From the NCBI GenBank assembly GCA_046704785.1, contig JBJKRF010000117.1:1-22918 (forward strand): DNA of 22,918 nucleotides, given 5' to 3'. Positions 22,626-22,918 of this stretch are shown in pieces. Position 1 is the stretch's first letter. Every line of letters starts with the position of its first letter. The position numbers and the translations under genes were made by a program. The notes beneath the pieces were generated by a model. It saw only the letters and a program-made list of their open reading frames with translations, was not told where the DNA came from and did not search any database. This DNA is from JBJKRF01 sp046704785. Lineage in GTDB: Bacteria; Chloroflexota; Anaerolineae; Anaerolineales; Villigracilaceae.

Positions 22626-22646
22626 TGTCACTATACAAAGGTGACA
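22626..22646. promoter_or_regulatory. Dyad upstream of ureF, candidate operator
   Basis: TGTCAC (22626-22631) and GTGACA (22641-22646) are perfect inverted copies with a 9-base spacer. The half-sites resemble those of nitrogen regulators such as GlnR/TnrA (TGTNA...TNACA), but the spacing is four bases too long for that box. It is well placed to control ureF. Confidence 0.45.
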
Positions 22647-22735
22647 TACGCCCTTTGTGAGTTATCCAAGATTAGTATATGATGAGAAGCGAAAGAGCGA
22701 TAGCACGCTCCTCGCTGTCTCCTCCTTTGGCGAAT

Positions 22736-22765
22736 GCCTCCGCCGGGCCTCCTCCCGACGGAGGC
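22736..22765 (-). repeat. GC-rich hairpin downstream of the right-edge gene
   Basis: GCCTCCGCCGGG (22736-22747) faces CCCGACGGAGGC (22754-22765) around a six-base loop. On minus-strand RNA the single non-Watson-Crick pair is a G-U wobble, so the 12-bp stem is continuous there, but it is a C-A mismatch on the plus strand. It likely acts on a minus-strand transcript coming from the right. No T run follows. Confidence 0.5.
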
Positions 22766-22817
22766 TGCGTTAAAAGCAAAACCGGGCGGTTATATAGTTC
22801 TCCAGAAAAGTTTTTCC

Positions 22818-22918
22818 TCAGGCAATTTCGGCAAAGGGGGACGGCGTTTGGTAAAAGTCGAAGACAGAGTTCAATCGCTGGATTTCCTGTTGCATAATGC
22901 TGGTCAATGAATGTGGTG
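22818..22918 (-). CDS. Possible 3' end of an unidentified gene entering from the right edge
   Basis: The minus-strand frame from 22916 is open for 32 codons and ends in TGA at 22820-22818. The peptide PHSLTSIMQQEIQRLNSVFD and the following FYQTPSPFAEIA look like an amphipathic helix plus tail, which is more protein-like than the other two minus frames. No family can be named from so short a piece. The GC hairpin at 22736-22765 lies about 55 bases after the stop, which would suit the 3' end of this gene. Confidence 0.25.
   Translation of the reverse strand, partial: PHSLTSIMQQEIQRLNSVFDFYQTPSPFAEIA

Larger units (their letters stand above)
22485..22817. other. Upstream region of the urease cluster
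   Basis: No gene is seen in this stretch. It contains a leader hairpin (TCCGGC 22545-22550 with GCCGGA 22562-22567), a TATACT (minus strand, 22584-22579) that could be a -10 element of ureF, a dyad at 22626-22646 and a GC-rich hairpin at 22736-22765. No -35 close to consensus is seen at the right distance from the TATACT. Confidence 0.5.

Noticed and set aside
22679..22897. 72-codon plus-strand frame at the right edge
   Set aside because: It runs through the GC hairpin, has no ribosome site and shows low-complexity composition.

Overview
The window (about 54% G+C by eye) reads as a chromosomal segment of a free-living bacterium, most likely a Chloroflexota member of the Anaerolineae type. 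That assignment is an inference. It rests on the style of the histidine kinase H-box (HELGRP), the arrangement of single-strand DNA-binding protein, DUF3467 and a translin-like protein, the small conserved hypothetical at 416, and the threonine/alanine/proline-rich lipoprotein linkers. I see no rRNA, tRNA, CRISPR or prophage genes.

Left part (1-7710). The left edge carries the first 23 codons of a minus-strand gene that resembles an HTH transposase start. It is followed by a structured intergenic region and a small hypothetical gene with its own terminator. A response regulator and histidine kinase pair follows (1033-3158), then about 600 non-coding bases with a strong terminator and a possible small RNA. 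Next come a secreted lipoprotein HtrA-type protease with two PDZ domains, a cytochrome b561 with a glycine-rich repeated insert, a DUF3592 membrane protein and a second, shorter cytochrome b561.

Middle part (7728-12164). A TetR regulator, preceded by a perfect 15-bp inverted repeat, overlaps a TcmP/leucine-carboxyl-type O-methyltransferase. After a gene-free 500 bases comes a tight four-gene operon: ssb, DUF3467, a translin/TRAX-family protein and a membrane protein. It ends in a bidirectional terminator.

Right part (12165-22918). Everything is on the minus strand and forms one nitrogen-acquisition cluster. In transcription order it is ureF-ureD, urtA-urtB-urtC-urtD-urtE, then ureA-ureB-ureC-ureG. 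The ABC importer (lipoprotein UrtA, permeases UrtB and UrtC, ATPases UrtD and UrtE) would bring in urea. The three-subunit nickel urease (UreA, UreB, UreC) would hydrolyse it to ammonia and carbon dioxide, and UreD, UreF and UreG would load the nickel. No ureE is present. Internal hairpins between urtA/urtB and urtB/urtC, and dyads upstream of ureF and urtA, suggest separate promoters and graded expression inside the cluster.
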